64,000 nt of DNA from CAYPPG01 sp964412555. Lineage in GTDB: Bacteria > Hinthialibacterota > Hinthialibacteria > Hinthialibacterales > Hinthialibacteraceae. The notes beneath the pieces are model-generated. The model saw only the letters and a program-made list of their open reading frames with translations. It was not told the origin of the DNA and did no database searches. Shown here piece after piece: positions 45,068 through 54,460 of the stretch (within the stretch, counting starts at the first letter, position 1; each line of letters begins with the position of its first letter). The stretch is from NCBI GenBank assembly GCA_964412555.1, contig CAYPPG010000004.1, forward strand, positions 137,691 to 201,690, read 5' to 3'. A program made the position numbers and the translations under genes.

Positions 45068-46006
45068 ATGAAAAAAATGAATCTCCCAGTTTTGATTGTG
45101 ATCCTTGCCGGTTCTCTTTTGTTCTCGGGAACGGCATATGCCCAAGTCGGTGTTTTTACCAAAGAGCATTTGATCCAATATACACCGAAATGGGAAGGAG
45201 AACGTTTTGACGACGGGCGGCCGAAAGTATCCGGCGATTTGCTGAACCGCATGAAAGCTGTATCGATCGAAGAAGCCTGGGGAGTCTGCCGGCGGCATGG
45301 GTATACCAACCAGTTCGAAAGCGATTGGGTTCGTACCCATGAGGACAGCGTTCTGGTCGGCAGAGCGGTTACGGCGTATTACATTCCCTCTCGTCCTGCC
45401 GTCAACGATGTAATCAAGGAACAAGGAAAAAAAGAGGGCCGCATCGGTGGGCAAAATTCCTGGATCATTGATACCCTGGTCAAGGGCGACGTCATCGTTG
45501 TCGATATGATGGGCAAGGTAATCGACGGCACTTTCATGGGCGACAATCTGGCCAATTCGATTTGGACCAAAACCGGCGGTACGGGAGTGGTCGTCGATGG
45601 CGGTTCACGTGATATCGAAGGCGTCCTTGAAATTCCTGATTTCCCCACCTTCACCCGTGGATGGGATCCATCATACATCAAAGATGTCATGCTGATGGGA
45701 ATCAATACTCCCATCCGGATTGGCCGTGCCGCAGTCATGCCGGGCGATGTCGTATTGGGTAAAAAAGAAGGCGTAATCTTTATCCCCGCCCATCTCGCAC
45801 AAGAAATCGTCGAAACTTCCGAGATCGTCAGTCTGCGTGATAAATTCGGTCACCAACGGCTCCGCGAAGGAAAATATACACCGGGTGAAATCGACCGCCG
45901 ATGGAGCGAGGAAATCGAAAAAGATTTTACCGAATGGCTCAAAGAACGCGGCGATCAATTAACCCCCTACCAGCGGGAAAAACTTCTCAAAGGAAGAACT
46001 TGGTAG
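45068..46006 (+). CDS. Exported RraA-like (aldolase-type) protein
   Basis: The product is 312 residues, with GAAAGGAGTACCTA before the ATG. A clear signal peptide covers residues 1-25. The RraA/HMG-aldolase core is residues 70-240: VGRAVTAYYIPSR, GDVIVVDMMGK, MGDNLANSIW, and GVVVDGGSRDIEG with the usual Arg-Asp metal site. Known RraA family enzymes are cytoplasmic (oxaloacetate or hydroxymethyl-oxoglutarate aldolases, or an RNase E inhibitor), so export is unusual. An extra C-terminal helical tail of about 60 residues is present. It probably acts on a keto-acid product near the lyase upstream. Confidence 0.8.
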   Translation: MKKMNLPVLIVILAGSLLFSGTAYAQVGVFTKEHLIQYTPKWEGERFDDGRPKVSGDLLNRMKAVSIEEAWGVCRRHGYTNQFESDWVRTHEDSVLVGRAVTAYYIPSRPAVNDVIKEQGKKEGRIGGQNSWIIDTLVKGDVIVVDMMGKVIDGTFMGDNLANSIWTKTGGTGVVVDGGSRDIEGVLEIPDFPTFTRGWDPSYIKDVMLMGINTPIRIGRAAVMPGDVVLGKKEGVIFIPAHLAQEIVETSEIVSLRDKFGHQRLREGKYTPGEIDRRWSEEIEKDFTEWLKERGDQLTPYQREKLLKGRTW

Positions 46007-46017
46007 TTGATTTTTTT

Positions 46018-46974
46018 CTAAAGAGCGGCCGTTTCTTTTTTTGGGGTGTTCAGTTTGTGTAAATGGATCGAACCGTTCGACGTTCTCAACACGATTGTTG
46101 GATCTTCTTGATTGTTCAGTAAACCGACGATGTGTTTTTTCTTCATGTACTGCAGCAGAAGAGGAAACTTGGTATTGACACTTCCATTCGATGTTTTTGC
46201 ATCCAATTTTCCCCCGAAATAATCATGCAAGATCAACTCGATGCTCCCGTTGGACGTATGTGCTTCAATCGGGGCAATCCCCTCTCGTACAACCACTTCG
46301 ATTCTCCCGTTGGATGTCCTAAGGTCAGTTGCCCGATCCATTTTCTCGAAATCAGAAGAGATTGTTCCATTGTTTGTTTTGGCTTTGAGTGAACCGGCCA
46401 AATGCTTGACTTCGATCCTCCCGTTCGAGGTATCCGCCTCCACATTTCCTTGAAGATAGTGAACACGGATTTTTCCATTGGAAGTGCGAAGATTCAGATC
46501 CATATTTATAGGTGTCTCGATCACATAACTGATCGATAATCGGTGCTTCGATGAGGAGGGAGGACTATCCTTATAAATGCACAGTTCACCAGAATTACGT
46601 TCCAGGTTGACATGTACTTGATCGGCATAGCATTCTGCTGTGCTTTTCCGTCGTGCGTGGACTGTGATACACGATTTGACATTAATTGTATCCGTCTCTC
46701 CCCCTTTCACTTCGATGAATCCGTTTCGTGTATCCACGGAAATTAGTCCGATATCTTCCCCCTCGAATGTCCATTCTTGCTCTGTCTTGCAAGTAGCCGT
46801 AAATTCCGGTGGAAGATCGGCGACTACTCCCACAACAGAGGTGGTAACATCCACCGCCCCTTCCACTACCGCAATCGGTACCTCGACGGCGGTTTCCACC
46901 ACATCGGCAATAATACAACCACTTAGACAAGTCAAAACCAACACGGAAAACAACAAAGAACCATTTGCTTTCAT
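46018..46974 (-). CDS. DUF4097-type beta-repeat lipoprotein
   Basis: The product is 318 residues from the Met that begins MKANGSLLFSVLVLTCLSGC; the lipobox LSGC gives a lipid-anchored protein. Seven codons upstream, an ATG at 46995 overlaps the ribosome site. The mature protein has a right-handed beta-repeat pattern built on (T/R)TSNGRIEV, repeated about seven times between residues 90 and 310, as in DUF4097. A short negative N-terminal region follows the anchor. The function is unknown; it probably sits on the outer membrane or the inner leaflet of the envelope. Confidence 0.75.
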   Translation of the reverse strand: MKANGSLLFSVLVLTCLSGCIIADVVETAVEVPIAVVEGAVDVTTSVVGVVADLPPEFTATCKTEQEWTFEGEDIGLISVDTRNGFIEVKGGETDTINVKSCITVHARRKSTAECYADQVHVNLERNSGELCIYKDSPPSSSKHRLSISYVIETPINMDLNLRTSNGKIRVHYLQGNVEADTSNGRIEVKHLAGSLKAKTNNGTISSDFEKMDRATDLRTSNGRIEVVVREGIAPIEAHTSNGSIELILHDYFGGKLDAKTSNGSVNTKFPLLLQYMKKKHIVGLLNNQEDPTIVLRTSNGSIHLHKLNTPKKETAAL

Positions 46975-47478
46975 CTTTCTTCCCCTTTTCAGCATAACTT
47001 TATTCTATACGGAGGATCATGGAATAATTTTTATTACCCTGTATATTTTTCTTCAATTTCACTTTCATTATGCATATCGTAAACGGAAAAGAAAAAACTA
47101 AAATTTGTTTGTAGGCTGAATCAGGTTGATGACACTGGTGCACAGTGGAATGGATTTCGACAGAGGCAAATAATTCAACCTTCTTATTTCGCGTTTTTCA
47201 TGATTCAACCCCATAAAATAAGCCAGCGGGCATGAATCCGTCTTCATACCCGCCGACAAATCGATGGTGATTACATCATTGCTTGATCTGCAGCGGTCCA
47301 TCCGGTAATTTTTCCACATTCATCCGGCTTACAGTATAGTCAGAATGAAAATCATAAAATGCCGGCAGGATGCTGACATTACTGCGGGTACGAGAGTCAA
47401 AGGCAAGGTGACCACATCACCTCTTGGAAAATCTTCCTCCTCCCCTTTTCGAGTCTTTATTAATCATTAGAAAGCTGA
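46975..47478. other. Intergenic region with a possible pilin-like remnant
   Basis: Only a decayed minus-strand frame is visible, at about 47276-47413 (AFDSRTRSNVSILPAFYDF, ending QIKQ). It resembles the C-terminus of DUF1559 pilin-like proteins (FDSR then FYDxH). A stop codon precedes it and no start is present. Confidence 0.3.
47276..47413 (-). pseudogene. Fragment resembling the C-terminus of a DUF1559 pilin-like protein
   Basis: The frame holds about 45 codons: AFDSRTRSNVSILPAFYDF, then HSDYTVSRMNVEKLPDG, ending in TGA at 47276-47278. The F-D-S-R then F-Y-D pattern is that of the short C-terminal helper region of DUF1559 proteins, but no N-terminal helix is nearby. A weak match, listed because no other reading fits this interval. 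Confidence 0.25.
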
Positions 47479-48846
47479 TTAACGCGATTTGGATTCCATT
47501 TCCAACTGATGCCGTATTGCATCCAAACTGCCGGTGTTAAATATTCCAGTCACAAAATCGTGATTTTTCATAATCAATTGTAGGAGTGGAATCGTTGTTG
47601 GAATCCCCTCGATCACGAATTCTTCCAGTGCCCTTTTCATTTTTGCAATGGCTTCCTTGCGATCATGACCGTGTGAGATCAATTTGGCGAGTAGTGAATC
47701 GTAATAAGGAGGTACGACATATTCACTATAGATATGCGAATCGACTCGAATTCCGGGTCCCCCCGGTTTGTGCAAACCGGTAATTTTCCCCGGCGAAGGT
47801 AAGAATTGATTGGCCGGATCTTCTGCATTGACACGGCATTCGATGGCATGACCTTCAATTTTGACATCCTCTTGTTTGATGGAAAGAGGGAGACCAGCCG
47901 CAATTTTGATTTGCTCTTTAAGGATATCGACTCCGGTTATCATTTCAGTGACTGGGTGTTCCACCTGGATGCGCGTGTTCATCTCCATAAAATAAAAATT
48001 GGAATCTTTATCCAATAAAAATTCGACTGTTCCGGCACTATAATATTGAACCGCTTCGGCGCATCTCACCGCGGCTTGCCCCATTCGCTGCCGGAGTTCT
48101 TCTTCGACTGCTGGCGAGGGGCTTTCTTCCACAACTTTTTGATGGCGCCGTTGGAGCGAACAATCCCGCTCGCCTAAATGCACACAATTGCCTTCTTTAT
48201 CGGCGAGGATTTGTATCTCGATATGCCGTGGTTCGAGCACAAGTTTTTCAATATACAGCCGGCGGTCACCGAACGCTTTTTCCGCTTCGGATTGAGCCGT
48301 AATAAATGCCTGAACCAAGCTCACGTCAGTGTGGGCGATACGCATTCCCCTTCCCCCCCCACCTGCGGCGGCTTTTACCATTACCGGATAGCCGAGTTTT
48401 CGTGCGATGGATACTGCTTTGTCCGCATCATCCACCGTGCCATCGGAACCGGGAATAGCGGATACACCATAACTTTCAATTGTATCCCGCGCCGCTGCTT
48501 TGTCACCCATCAAGGAAATGGCTCTGGGAGAAGGGCCGATAAAGACAATATTGCATGACTCGCAAATTTCAGCAAAATGAGCATTCTCGGCTAAAAATCC
48601 ATAGCCCGGATGGATCGCTTCTGCATCCGTTATTTCCGCTGCGGATATAATACGCGGAATATTGAGATACGATTCTGACGCCGGCGGAGGTCCGATGCAT
48701 ATATCTTCATCGGCAAACCGAACGTGAAGAGAATCACGGTCTGCCTCGGAATAAACAGCGACGGTCGCAATATCCATTTCCCGGCAAGCGCGGATAACTC
48801 GAAGAGCGATTTCTCCACGATTGGCGATTAAGACTTTTTTGAACAT
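47479..48846 (-). CDS. accC: Biotin carboxylase subunit of acetyl-CoA carboxylase
   Basis: The product is 455 residues from the ATG at 48846, the usual length for AccC; a Met seven codons upstream would add residues not found in AccC. The biotin carboxylase start ([20 protein letters not shown]), the Gly-rich ATP loop [16 protein letters not shown], and [14 protein letters not shown] with its catalytic Arg and Glu are intact. It carboxylates biotin on AccB for malonyl-CoA synthesis in the cytoplasm. It follows accB by 79 bases, with a strong hairpin (48869-48895) between the two genes. Confidence 0.95.
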   Translation of the reverse strand: MFKKVLIANRGEIALRVIRACREMDIATVAVYSEADRDSLHVRFADEDICIGPPPASESYLNIPRIISAAEITDAEAIHPGYGFLAENAHFAEICESCNIVFIGPSPRAISLMGDKAAARDTIESYGVSAIPGSDGTVDDADKAVSIARKLGYPVMVKAAAGGGGRGMRIAHTDVSLVQAFITAQSEAEKAFGDRRLYIEKLVLEPRHIEIQILADKEGNCVHLGERDCSLQRRHQKVVEESPSPAVEEELRQRMGQAAVRCAEAVQYYSAGTVEFLLDKDSNFYFMEMNTRIQVEHPVTEMITGVDILKEQIKIAAGLPLSIKQEDVKIEGHAIECRVNAEDPANQFLPSPGKITGLHKPGGPGIRVDSHIYSEYVVPPYYDSLLAKLISHGHDRKEAIAKMKRALEEFVIEGIPTTIPLLQLIMKNHDFVTGIFNTGSLDAIRHQLEMESKSR

Positions 48847-48868
48847 TCTATATCCCAAATTTGTCACG

Positions 48869-48895
48869 GAGGGGCAGGTTTTTGACCTGCCCCTC
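48869..48895. repeat. Perfect 11-bp hairpin between accB and accC
   Basis: GAGGGGCAGGT (48869-48879) and ACCTGCCCCTC (48885-48895) flank a five-base loop TTTTG. It lies in the accB-accC intercistronic space and may affect mRNA stability; no T-run suitable for termination follows on the minus strand. Its GC-rich palindromic type recurs in other gaps of this window. Confidence 0.6.
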
Positions 48896-48925
48896 TGGCT
48901 TCATTCAATGATCAGTAATGTGGAA

Positions 48926-49396
48926 TCAATTCTTCTTGATTTTGAATAAAGGCTGACCAAATTCAACCGGTTGACCATTTTCCACTACAATTTCATGGAC
49001 TTTCCCATTGATTGCCGCTTTGATTTCATTCATCACTTTCATGGCTTCGAGTATACAGACAACCGTGTTTTCCTGCACGGCATCCCCCACTTCAACAAAT
49101 GGTGGAGCGTCCGGCGCTGGAGCACGATAAAATGTTCCGACCATTGGAGCCTTGACAATATGGAGAGAGGCATCGGTTTCTTCTTCAGGCTGGGCAGCCG
49201 TCTCGATCGTTGACGGAACAGCAGGCGGAGGCGCGTAATTCGCCGGCAGTGTTTGTGAAATCACAGCCGGCCCAGAAACCGCATTGGCCGTTTTTTTTAC
49301 GACCAACCGAAGTTCTTCTCCCGACTCCAATTCAAGTTCGGCAATATCCGCCTCTTCCACGAGACGAACTACACGTTCTATAAAATCAAAGTCCAT
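48926..49396 (-). CDS. accB: Biotin carboxyl carrier protein
   Basis: The product is 156 residues. A helical N-terminal segment (MDFDFIERVVRLVEEADIAE), a Pro/Ala-rich linker at residues 45-75, and the biotinyl domain (IVKAPMVGTFYRAPAPDAPP, CILEAMKVMNEIKA) are in the order typical of AccB. The Lys of EAMKV is the biotinylated residue. It carries carboxyl-biotin between AccC and the carboxyltransferase. accC follows downstream. Confidence 0.95.
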   Translation of the reverse strand: MDFDFIERVVRLVEEADIAELELESGEELRLVVKKTANAVSGPAVISQTLPANYAPPPAVPSTIETAAQPEEETDASLHIVKAPMVGTFYRAPAPDAPPFVEVGDAVQENTVVCILEAMKVMNEIKAAINGKVHEIVVENGQPVEFGQPLFKIKKN

Positions 49397-50002
49397 TTCG
49401 TTCTCGCTTTCTCCCCCTAATTCTTGTAATGGTAATAAATGTAACGATGTACAAATACATTATCCTATTTTTTTCGATCCTTTTCGAAAAATCCTCTCAA
49501 ATTCCTCAATAATAAGAACAGTCTTTCTTCTTAAAACGATTTCATTTTACAGGGGGTATTTACTTCCGCATCTTTATTTCATTCTTGTTGGATCCGCCAA
49601 ATCATTTTTTTTGTGTGACGCAATCCAACAACAAGGATTTCATATCTATGAACATGGATATTCGCACAAGAATATGCAGAATAACCTATTGTATATCCTG
49701 TCCGGACGTAATTTACCGGTTACTATCATATTCCATTTTCTCAAATCTGACAACGTGAATGCAAGAATGTATTCCCTTCTCATGACTTCATCAATATAAT
49801 CTTATAATTCTCAGCGCATCAACTTGAAAGAAGTGAATTAGATTTTGAAGCCAAATCCCGGCTTGCCGATGCGATGAGTCCATCATATAACTGTCCGATT
49901 TTTTCAACAGGAATGGATTAAACCTATCCACATACATCGACTCTGAGTCAGGAAAGTACTAATATGTCTGTGTTCAAAAGCTACTACTATGGAGGCTTTA
50001 CA
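49397..50002. other. Intergenic region, no supported gene
   Basis: About 600 bases separate accB from a divergent Gfo/Idh gene, so both promoters should lie here. Several short frames are open but none has a ribosome site or recognisable product. No repeat of note was seen. Confidence 0.4.
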
Positions 50003-51352
50003 ATGAGTGAAACAAAACATCTGACCAACACTTCGTCCTCGAAGAAACTGAACCGGCGTCAGTTTGTCAAGACGACCGCCTCGGCCGGAGCGATACTGAT
50101 GGCGCCGACTGTCATCCCGTCTTCGGTTATCGGCCGAGAAGGAGCCGTATCTCCCAATGAACGCATTATCTTGGGTGGAATCGGGATCGGTGGCCGAGGT
50201 TCATTCGATCTCCGAATGCTCTTGCGGCAACCGGAGATTCATTGCGTGGCAATTTGCGACCCCCAAAAAGTACGGCGAGAAAAAGTCAAACGCGAAATTG
50301 TCGATCCCCGCTATGACAATGAAGACTGCAAACTCTATTCCGATATTCGGGAGTTCCTTGCAACTCGTACGGACATCGACGCCTGCTTGATCACGACCGG
50401 TGACCGTTGGCATGCACTGGCTTCCATCATGGCGATGCGTGCCGGCAAAGATATCTATTCCGAAAAGCCGTCCAGTATGACCGTGGCGGAAGGAAAAGCG
50501 GTTGTGGAAACCGCAAAACGGTACGGACGTATTTATCAAACCGGAACTCAACGGCTCAGTGAAGAAAAATTCACCTTCGCAAATGAACTGCTTCGTCTAG
50601 GTAAACTCGGCGAAGTCCACACTGTCCGTGCTCACATTGCTCCATGGAATGCAGCGGAAATGAGCTATGATTGGTTGCCCGCCCAACCGGAACCGCCAAA
50701 GTCGGAAACGAATTGGGATGAATGGCTCGGTCCCTGCCCTTGGCGTCCCTACAATGAACAATATTGCCGTGGCGGGTGGCGTGGTTATTACGATTTCCAT
50801 ACCAGCTGCATCGGTGAATGGGGAGCGCATACCTTCGCTCAATGCCAGGTGGCAATCGGAGCGGCGGATACCTCTCCTCTCGAATATGGCTATGTCCACA
50901 ATGAATCCGGAGACGGAATGGTCACGAAATTCGCGAATGGCATCAAGATGGTGCTGGAACGGGACAAAGAGAAAAAATATTGGCACGGCTCCTGTGGTGT
51001 CCGTTATGAAGGAACCGAAGGCTGGGTGGCCATCGCTGACGGCTATAAGCAAGTGGAAGTGTCAGACGAAAAATTACTAAAGGATTTCGACAAGATCGTC
51101 GCCGATTATGTTGAACGAACGAAAAACGCGCAAAATCACTGGCGTAATTTGGTGGACTGCATCTTATCCCGCCGGCAAACCGTCGCCAATCCGGTCGTCA
51201 TGCACCGTTCCATGAGCACCGTTCACGCTGCCAATATTTGTATGTGGCTGAAACGGGATATGAAATACGATCCGCAAAAAGAGGAATTCGTCGGTGATGC
51301 TGAAGCGAACCGCCTGCTATCCCGCGCTATGCGCGAACCGTGGATTATCTAA
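50003..51352 (+). CDS. Tat-exported Gfo/Idh/MocA oxidoreductase, HEAT-linked
   Basis: The product is 449 residues from the ATG at 50003, with TGGAGGCTTTACA upstream; 13 upstream codons lack a site. NRRQFVKTTASAGAILM is the Tat signal. The cofactor fold starts LGGIGIGGRGSFD, and the lysine is in IYSEKPSSMTV. The substrate domain is longer than usual and Trp/Tyr-rich around residues 215-300 (WLGPCPWRPYNEQYC, GWRGYYDFHTSCIGEWGAH). A HEAT-repeat gene starts 22 bases downstream, so the two are an operon. Confidence 0.9.
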   Translation: MSETKHLTNTSSSKKLNRRQFVKTTASAGAILMAPTVIPSSVIGREGAVSPNERIILGGIGIGGRGSFDLRMLLRQPEIHCVAICDPQKVRREKVKREIVDPRYDNEDCKLYSDIREFLATRTDIDACLITTGDRWHALASIMAMRAGKDIYSEKPSSMTVAEGKAVVETAKRYGRIYQTGTQRLSEEKFTFANELLRLGKLGEVHTVRAHIAPWNAAEMSYDWLPAQPEPPKSETNWDEWLGPCPWRPYNEQYCRGGWRGYYDFHTSCIGEWGAHTFAQCQVAIGAADTSPLEYGYVHNESGDGMVTKFANGIKMVLERDKEKKYWHGSCGVRYEGTEGWVAIADGYKQVEVSDEKLLKDFDKIVADYVERTKNAQNHWRNLVDCILSRRQTVANPVVMHRSMSTVHAANICMWLKRDMKYDPQKEEFVGDAEANRLLSRAMREPWII

Positions 51353-51374
51353 GAAAACGGAAGGAGAAACGATT

Positions 51375-51998
51375 ATGTTGAACGACACATTCCATACAAC
51401 TCTTCTCGCCGCCAGCGACGAAGAGGATCAATATATCGCCACCATCGTATCCAGTGACGCAGAAACCAAAGCGAAATGTGATGCCTGCCGGGAACTGGGA
51501 CGAGTCGGAACGAAAAAAGCCGTTGCCCCCCTCGCCGCATTGCTCACGGATCAGCGAATGTCTCACATGGCTCGCTACGGACTGGAACCGAACCCGGATC
51601 CATCCGTCAACGAAGCTTTGCGGGAAGCTCTTGGCAAAGTCGACGGAAAATTGAAAGCTGGCATCATCGGTAGCCTTGGGGTACGTAAAGACCGTGAGGC
51701 AGTCGAAGCACTCATCGAATGCCTGAAATCTTCGGACACCGAAGTATCCAGTGCCGCTGCACGCGCACTTGGTAGTATCGGTACGCGTGAAGGCACCGCG
51801 GCCCTTATGGACGCCCTGGAAAGCGCTCCTGACGCCATTATACTTGATGTTTGCGAAGGTATCTCTCGTTCTGCCGAAGGATTGGAAGAAAGAGGAATGA
51901 AAGATGTCGCGGTGCGGTTGTACACTCGGTTGAGTAAAGTCAATGAACCGAAACAGGTGAAAGTCGGCGCCGACGCGGCGTTGAAACGGCTGCAATAA
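51375..51998 (+). CDS. HEAT-repeat protein
   Basis: The product is 207 residues from the ATG at 51375, which follows AAGGAG. Repeats of the PBS-lyase HEAT type run from residue 20 to the end: CDACRELGRVGTKKAVAPLA, then LREALGKVDGKLKAGIIGSL and ALGSIGTREGTAALMDALES. Such repeats form an alpha-solenoid scaffold. No signal peptide is visible, although the upstream oxidoreductase is exported. A strong terminator follows at 52037-52070. Confidence 0.8.
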   Translation: MLNDTFHTTLLAASDEEDQYIATIVSSDAETKAKCDACRELGRVGTKKAVAPLAALLTDQRMSHMARYGLEPNPDPSVNEALREALGKVDGKLKAGIIGSLGVRKDREAVEALIECLKSSDTEVSSAAARALGSIGTREGTAALMDALESAPDAIILDVCEGISRSAEGLEERGMKDVAVRLYTRLSKVNEPKQVKVGADAALKRLQ

Positions 51999-52036
51999 CA
52001 AAAAGATATATTGTCAAATTTTTATATAACCAGTTG

Positions 52037-52070
52037 GATGGATCGCCTATTATCGATCCATCTTTTTTTT
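52037..52070 (+). terminator. Rho-independent terminator
   Basis: GATGGATCG (52037-52045) pairs with CGATCCATC (52054-52062), followed by eight T. It ends the Gfo/Idh-HEAT operon. Confidence 0.85.
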
Positions 52071-52327
52071 ATTGTTGTACTTCCAATATTCGTCCATTTG
52101 TATAGGAAAATAACAACGTATCAAGCCCATACAATCTATAAATCTCATAATATTGTAGTTTATCTCCTTTGGGGGTTCAGAACCGGCCGGCTGTTCGGCT
52201 GGCGGAATTGTTGATCCATACTCCTGGAAGTTTGCTCCCAATCATCTGGTATTGCCGACGCGTTTTTTCAATTCTCTCTATGACAGGGAACATCCTGCCA
52301 GTTCCAGCATCATGAAACCGCAATCCA

Positions 52328-53086
52328 TTATTTGAAGGAAGGGAGTATTCCCCGCAACATATAGATTCCTTCCATCCCGCTCGGAAGAAACACATCTCCA
52401 TTCAGCAACGCCATTTGAAAATACCATGGCAATTGAAAAATACCAAAAGGAATCGACCCCATCTGCTTGGGATTTGAAGGCTCGGACAAATCAAAAAGAT
52501 AAAGCCGTTTCGCACTGTCCCCCCGTCCGAAGAAAGTATGCGTATCTTGCAATAGCCACAAATCCGATTGATCCAACAAACAATCACCATAGATTTGATA
52601 TTCAGGCATCAAAAACGAATGAACATACCACCCGCATTCGTCCCCCTCCTTGCTCCCATCATTGACATGAAGAATCCCGCCCTCGAGCAAAATCATGAAA
52701 CTTTCCGCAGAATGAGAAAGAATCGCAGTATTAATCGGATGGCGAGGCTCTGTAATATCGACAATCTGCAATCCTTCTTCAGTCGGGAGAACCAACACAT
52801 TTCCATTCATCATAATACGGTCTTTTACGGCCATATGATCAATCTCTATCTGAGAGAGTACATCAAACCGCCCTTTTTCATCGAACTGCAGCAAATAATT
52901 CTCCACAACCGACGCTCCTTGCGCAACATAGGCATAGGTCTTTCCCGCCTTGGGCATCTCATAAATCACCGCATCCCGAATCGCCCCCCCATACGAAGCC
53001 ACACACTCGATTTGAGAAAAAGAACACGTCGCAGTTCCCATCACCCCTACAAGAAATAGGAACAATCCACTGATCATACGATTCAT
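52328..53086 (-). CDS. Exported LVIVD/beta-propeller-like protein, possibly shortened
   Basis: The product is 252 residues from the ATG at 53086, which has AGAGG 10 bases upstream; 39 upstream codons of open frame lack a site. The signal peptide runs to about residue 25 (LFLFLVGVMGTATCSFSQ). Repeats of the LVIVD type appear: LVLPTEEGLQIVDITEPRHP and RLYLFDLSEPSNPKQMGSIP. Full-length members have more blades than this, so the protein may be truncated at its C-terminus. The leader sequence is the same 14 bases as that of the GH-A-like gene at 4904. Confidence 0.6.
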   Translation of the reverse strand: MNRMISGLFLFLVGVMGTATCSFSQIECVASYGGAIRDAVIYEMPKAGKTYAYVAQGASVVENYLLQFDEKGRFDVLSQIEIDHMAVKDRIMMNGNVLVLPTEEGLQIVDITEPRHPINTAILSHSAESFMILLEGGILHVNDGSKEGDECGWYVHSFLMPEYQIYGDCLLDQSDLWLLQDTHTFFGRGDSAKRLYLFDLSEPSNPKQMGSIPFGIFQLPWYFQMALLNGDVFLPSGMEGIYMLRGILPSFK

Positions 53087-53205
53087 AAAACAAAACCTCT
53101 TAGGCACGGAATAACCTTTCCTTATTTCCAAGATCGTTTTAAAGTAACGAGTAGACAACAGAAGAGTTACGATTCTTTTCATTATTTCACTGGAGATATA
53201 CAAAC

Positions 53206-54414
53206 ATGGAAACCAAACAAACTCGAAGAGAATTCATACGTGAAACGACAACCGCAGGAGCCGGTATCGCGGCCATCACGAGTTTATCCCCCCACACCGT
53301 TCTCGGCGCCAACGAACGCATCCGCCTCGCCGGCATCGGTACCGGTGACCGTGGTTCCGACCGTCTGCGCACAGCCAAGCGCCTCGGCGCGGAAATCGTC
53401 GCCCTTGCCGACGTCAACGAAGCGATGCTGGACCGCTGTGACGCCCGTATCGACCAAAAATCCAAACGCTACTGCGATTACCAAGACATACTCACTCAAG
53501 AGGAAATCGACGGCATCATCGCCGCCCCGCCCGATCATTGGCACCACGACGTCCTCATTGACTGTCTCACCGCGGGGAAAGACGTCTACATCGAAAAACC
53601 CCTCTCCCGCACCATCGAAGAAGGGCAGGACATGGTCAAAGCCGTCAACGCCTCCCAGCAAATCGTCCAAGTCGGCAACCACCGCCGCAGTGGCAAGCAT
53701 TGGGCGATTGCCCACGACATCGTCGCCGCCGGAGAGATCGGTGACATCAAATGGATTCGCACTTGGGACTGCCGCTACCGGCTCACCGATCCCTATCAAC
53801 GCCGCGCCAACGATCCGAATCTCTACAATCCCGAACGCATCGACTGGCAGCGCTTTCTAGGCAGCGCCCCCTCCCGCCCCTTCGACGCGGAACGCTGTTC
53901 CGCCTGGCGCTGGTTCTGGGACTACGCCGGCGGTCTGATGACCGACATCGGCCCGCACATGCTCGACGTCGCCATGTGGATCACTGACTGCCTTGGCCCC
54001 AAAAGTGTTGTCTGCAACGGCGGCAATTACCACTACCCTCGCTGGGAAACGCCGGACAACGTCCATGCCATCCTCGACTGCTCCACCTTCGCCATCGTCT
54101 TCGACGTCCAATTCATGAACGGCCACGAAGGCGACGGCTGTGCCTATTACGGCACCAAAGGAAGTGTCATCCAGGAACGAGACGGCTTCTTCCGTCAATA
54201 CGATACGAGAGACAAAGTGGTCAAAGAATGGCAAATCGGCGACGAGGGCACCGCGCATATGCAAAATTTCCTCGACTGCATGAAAACACGCAAACAACCC
54301 AACTCCCCCGCCGAAATGGGACACCGCGTCATCGTCGGCGCCCATCTGGCCAACATCTCCTACCGAACCGGCGAACGCATCGGCTGGGACCCCATCCGGG
54401 AAAAATTCGCCTAA
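53206..54414 (+). CDS. Tat-exported Gfo/Idh/MocA oxidoreductase
   Basis: The product is 402 residues, with GGAGATATACAAAC before the ATG. The Tat signal is TRREFIRETTTAGAGIAAI. The cofactor fold begins LAGIGTGDRGSDR, the lysine is in VYIEKPLSRTI, and the substrate domain has GLMTDIGPHMLDVAMWITD. GC content rises here compared with neighbours, giving long spurious frames on both strands. It precedes the 44-bp tandem array and has its own promoter space. Confidence 0.9.
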   Translation: METKQTRREFIRETTTAGAGIAAITSLSPHTVLGANERIRLAGIGTGDRGSDRLRTAKRLGAEIVALADVNEAMLDRCDARIDQKSKRYCDYQDILTQEEIDGIIAAPPDHWHHDVLIDCLTAGKDVYIEKPLSRTIEEGQDMVKAVNASQQIVQVGNHRRSGKHWAIAHDIVAAGEIGDIKWIRTWDCRYRLTDPYQRRANDPNLYNPERIDWQRFLGSAPSRPFDAERCSAWRWFWDYAGGLMTDIGPHMLDVAMWITDCLGPKSVVCNGGNYHYPRWETPDNVHAILDCSTFAIVFDVQFMNGHEGDGCAYYGTKGSVIQERDGFFRQYDTRDKVVKEWQIGDEGTAHMQNFLDCMKTRKQPNSPAEMGHRVIVGAHLANISYRTGERIGWDPIREKFA

Positions 54415-54460
54415 TCGAATCGAAAACTCCCCCTCGCCAACCATATTCCCTAACCGAGTA

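Noticed and set aside
47098..47319. 73-residue minus-strand frame
   Set aside because: It is a different frame from the pilin-like fragment, has no ribosome site, and the residues look random.
49284..49799. 171-residue plus-strand frame
   Set aside because: It begins antisense to accB and has no ribosome site or recognisable motif.
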